From positions 1,612,001 through 1,676,000 of the forward strand of contig NZ_CM001403.1 in assembly GCF_000166195.2 (NCBI RefSeq): 64,000 bases of DNA, given 5' to 3'. This document shows, in pieces, positions 62,025 through 64,000 of the stretch. The DNA is from Mucilaginibacter paludis DSM 18603 (GTDB lineage: Bacteria > Bacteroidota > Bacteroidia > Sphingobacteriales > Sphingobacteriaceae). The notes beneath the pieces were generated by a model. The model worked only from the letters and a program-made list of their open reading frames with translations. It made no database searches and was not told the origin of the DNA. The translations under genes were made by a program, and so were the position numbers. Position 1 is the first letter of the stretch; each line of letters opens with the position of its first letter.

Positions 62025-63056
62025 CTATATCGGCAGATCACTATTGTTAGGCTTATCATCTGCCAACAATATAGCCCTAATGCGGTCTATATGAACCTGC
62101 GATGATTCCGCCCGCTCTGCGGCCATGCGTGAAGTTGCCCCTTTCTGTTCTTTAGCTACCGTAGTGAGCAGGTTTTTTCTTTCTTCAAACATACGCAGGG
62201 CTATCCACATAGTTTCCTCAATTTTTTGAGTTTGAGCAGCGAGTAGTGATACAGAGGTATAAGCATGGCCAGTATGACACCGATAACGTACAAAAGACCC
62301 TTTGTGCATCTTCCAGAGTACGCCCCCACAACCGGGACAGTTAAACGGAACTTGTTCACCCAGGGAATTGACCGCAGGCAGGTCACTCAGCACTCGTTCG
62401 GCAATCTTTGCTTCTCTTTGAATGTCATCTGGTATTGTTTTTTGCCTGCCCACTTTTCTTGCCATGAGTGTAGCCAAGATACCGCCCATCTCTGCTATTG
62501 GCACGCAATAATCTACTTTCAACTGATTTAAGGTATTTTTAGGCATATCGGGATATTGCGCTTCTTTGGGGTCTTGTACGATACAAATGCCGCCACATCT
62601 TTGAATGGCGATCATACCGGCAGTGCCATCATCAAGGTAGCCTGTAAGAATAATACCTATCACCTGGTTGCCGAAAGCGACTGCGGCGGAACGGAACAGC
62701 GGATCAATACCGGGACGAGAGCGGTTTTCAGCCGCCCCTTTGGTAACGTGCAGTTCGCCGTTTTTTTCGATCAGGAGATGGTGATCGGATGGCGCAAGAT
62801 ACACCCGCCCGGCTTTAAACAATTCACCATGTATGGCATGTCCGCATTTTAATTTCCCATGTTTATTTAAGGCATTTAATAACACGTCGCCGGTAGCATC
62901 CGGGGAAATGTGCATCACCAAAAGCACAGGCGCAGGGAAATCTTCCGGTAATTGCTGGATTAAAGCGGCCAGCGCATCCAGGCCACCCGCAGAAGCGCCC
63001 ACGACAACGACTTGGCCGGTTTTATAGTTGAAATCTTTAATTTTTGCGATCTTCAT
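62025..63056 (-). CDS. cheB: CheB-type methylesterase without receiver domain
   Basis: 343 residues. The catalytic triad of CheB is present: Ser22 in VVGASAGGLDAL, His49 in VMHISPDA and Asp142 in LTGYLDDGTAG. The N-terminal receiver domain of classical CheB is missing, and a C-terminal extension of about 150 residues carries a four-Cys/His zinc-like site (FNCPGCGGVL...RYRCHTGHAY). Such stand-alone CheB proteins occur in Bacteroidetes without flagella, often with CheR and histidine kinases. No CheR gene is in view. Confidence 0.88.
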   Translation of the reverse strand: MKIAKIKDFNYKTGQVVVVGASAGGLDALAALIQQLPEDFPAPVLLVMHISPDATGDVLLNALNKHGKLKCGHAIHGELFKAGRVYLAPSDHHLLIEKNGELHVTKGAAENRSRPGIDPLFRSAAVAFGNQVIGIILTGYLDDGTAGMIAIQRCGGICIVQDPKEAQYPDMPKNTLNQLKVDYCVPIAEMGGILATLMARKVGRQKTIPDDIQREAKIAERVLSDLPAVNSLGEQVPFNCPGCGGVLWKMHKGSFVRYRCHTGHAYTSVSLLAAQTQKIEETMWIALRMFEERKNLLTTVAKEQKGATSRMAAERAESSQVHIDRIRAILLADDKPNNSDLPI

Positions 63057-63462
63057 TAATCGAACAACAGCAATTTCCCCGGAAAGTTACAACTACGCTA
63101 CACTATTCATAAGAATGAATATTACCACCAGTTTAAATTTTAGGCAACTTGCCTAATCCCTAAAATCTCCCTGCCGACTTTTGATGATCAAATCAGATAG
63201 TCATGAAAAATACCGAAGTCATACCCGATCTTAAAGGCCGCAAGTTCAACGGCCACGTTTCTAAAATCAAACGCATCCGCACCGAGCAGATGTTCTGGCA
63301 AGATCATGACATGGAAGCTTTATAACCATATAATAATAGAATTCTATTTTAGATTTTAATCGCGGGTCGCATTTATCATTTTGACTACAACAAACTCCGG
63401 TTTCGTTACGTATTGCCGATATCTGTACCCGAAATTTGCAGTTCAATATAAAACGAAAAGAA
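63057..63462. other. Gap of 406 bases with a tentative short frame
   Basis: Upstream part is AT-rich and should carry the promoters of CheB and the SDR gene. A 40-codon frame at 63203-63325 is described separately. No repeat or RNA gene is seen. Confidence 0.35.
63203..63325 (+). CDS. Possible 40-residue protein or gene start fragment (doubtful)
   Basis: ATG at 63203, stop at 63323-63325. The sequence MKNTEVIPDLKGRKFNGHVS...EQMFWQDHDMEAL is charged and looks like the N-terminus of a longer enzyme that has been truncated. No motif. It is in line with the SDR gene 137 bases further on. Confidence 0.3.
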   Translation: MKNTEVIPDLKGRKFNGHVSKIKRIRTEQMFWQDHDMEAL

Positions 63463-64000
63463 ATGACAAAAACGATTTTTATAACCGGGGCTTCTGCCGG
63501 TATAGGAAAAGCGACCGCACAGTATTTTGCAGAAAAGGGCTGGAACGTGATCGCTACTATGCGCAGGCCGGAAAATGAAAAAGAACTGAACCTGCTGAGT
63601 AATGTGACTTTGCTGCCACTGGATGTTACCAATACGGAACAGATCAAAGAAACTACCGAAAAAGCGCTGGCATTGGGCGAGATTGATGTTGTATTTAACA
63701 ATGCGGGTTATGCGTTGCTGGGTATACTCGAAGCAACAACAGACCAGCAGTTAGTTGAACAGATGGAAACGAATTTCTTTGGCGTTGTTCGGGTGACCCA
63801 GGCCTTCATTCCATACTTTCGTGAAAAAGGATCAGGGCTTTTTATCACCACCGGATCATCTGCCGGCCTGATGGGTTTCCCGGTAAGTTCCATGTATGAT
63901 GCCAGCAAATGGGCGCTGGAAGGCTGGAGCGAAAGCCTGTCTTACGAATTAAGTGAGGTGGGTATTGGGATTAAAACCATTGAACCGGGACTGGTTTCAA
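63463..64000 (+). CDS. Short-chain dehydrogenase/reductase (cut by window edge)
   Basis: 179 codons visible. Rossmann motif TGASAGIG near residue 8, NNAG near 80, catalytic Ser in TTGSSAG near 128-135, and Tyr/Lys in MYDASKWAL. This is the classical SDR pattern with NAD(P)H; Arg residues after the second strand (ATMRRPENE) favour NADPH. The substrate is unknown. The C-terminal substrate-binding part lies outside the window. Confidence 0.93.
   Translation, partial: MTKTIFITGASAGIGKATAQYFAEKGWNVIATMRRPENEKELNLLSNVTLLPLDVTNTEQIKETTEKALALGEIDVVFNNAGYALLGILEATTDQQLVEQMETNFFGVVRVTQAFIPYFREKGSGLFITTGSSAGLMGFPVSSMYDASKWALEGWSESLSYELSEVGIGIKTIEPGLVS

Overview
The window looks like chromosomal accessory DNA from a Bacteroidota member, most likely a Sphingobacteriaceae relative such as Mucilaginibacter or Pedobacter. 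The evidence is a SusC/SusD pair with a FecR anti-sigma factor and a Bacteroidetes-type ECF sigma factor, a secreted protease with a type IX secretion (T9SS) C-terminal sorting domain, LytTR two-component regulators, many short lipoproteins, AT-rich DNA and the near absence of Shine-Dalgarno sites. The genus is inferred, not shown.

Layout. (1) 1-6434, minus strand: a lipoprotein, a 704-residue HExxH protein that starts with a double-glycine leader, a C39-peptidase ABC exporter and an HlyD adaptor, in that order. They look like one export operon. A large nucleotidyltransferase gene and a small secreted protein run the other way (6766-8959). (2) 9.4-15 kb: a second HExxH lipoprotein, small secreted proteins, an AraC regulator divergent from an NTF2-like protein, and relics. 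(3) 15.4-19.5 kb: an inhibitor-like lipoprotein next to a T9SS serine protease, the intact copy of a gene whose decayed duplicate lies at 12.6 kb, and a phage-type repressor with a palindromic operator. (4) 19.7-31 kb: a strongly structured RNA element, an ECF sigma factor, FecR, SusC, SusD, a TlpA-like thioredoxin, a small two-cysteine secreted protein and a MauE-type membrane protein. (5) 31.2-39.8 kb: Crp-like and membrane LuxR-like regulators, then a RiPP locus made of a full-length LanB-type dehydratase, a LytS-type kinase, a cysteine-free precursor-like peptide and two paralogous LytTR regulators. (6) 39.9-49.8 kb: a mobilization module (XRE regulator, toprim primase, MobA-like protein, relaxase, TraG-like coupling protein) with several large palindromes, one of them an oriT candidate. 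(7) 50.2-57.3 kb: a second locus with a two-cysteine peptide, MauE protein, TonB-dependent receptor and TlpA thioredoxin, interrupted by a complete IS3-family element that split a terminator hairpin. (8) 57.5-61.1 kb: a zeta-toxin module, a gene graveyard, a partial repeat of a tRNA 3' end that looks like the right end of an integrated island, and an intact tRNA-Ser(CGA). (9) 61.2-64 kb: ordinary genes (GNAT, CheB, SDR).

How the parts may work together: three separate secreted-peptide or secreted-protein systems sit here. The first is a C39 exporter with an unusually large metalloprotease-like cargo. The second is a LanB dehydratase with a Ser/Thr-rich but Cys-free substrate and no visible cyclase. 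The third is a twice-represented set of two-cysteine peptide, MauE, TlpA thioredoxin and TonB receptor that suggests envelope disulfide chemistry on small exported peptides. The mobilization genes and the tRNA-Ser repeat suggest that much of the window is a mobile island; its left end was not found inside the window.
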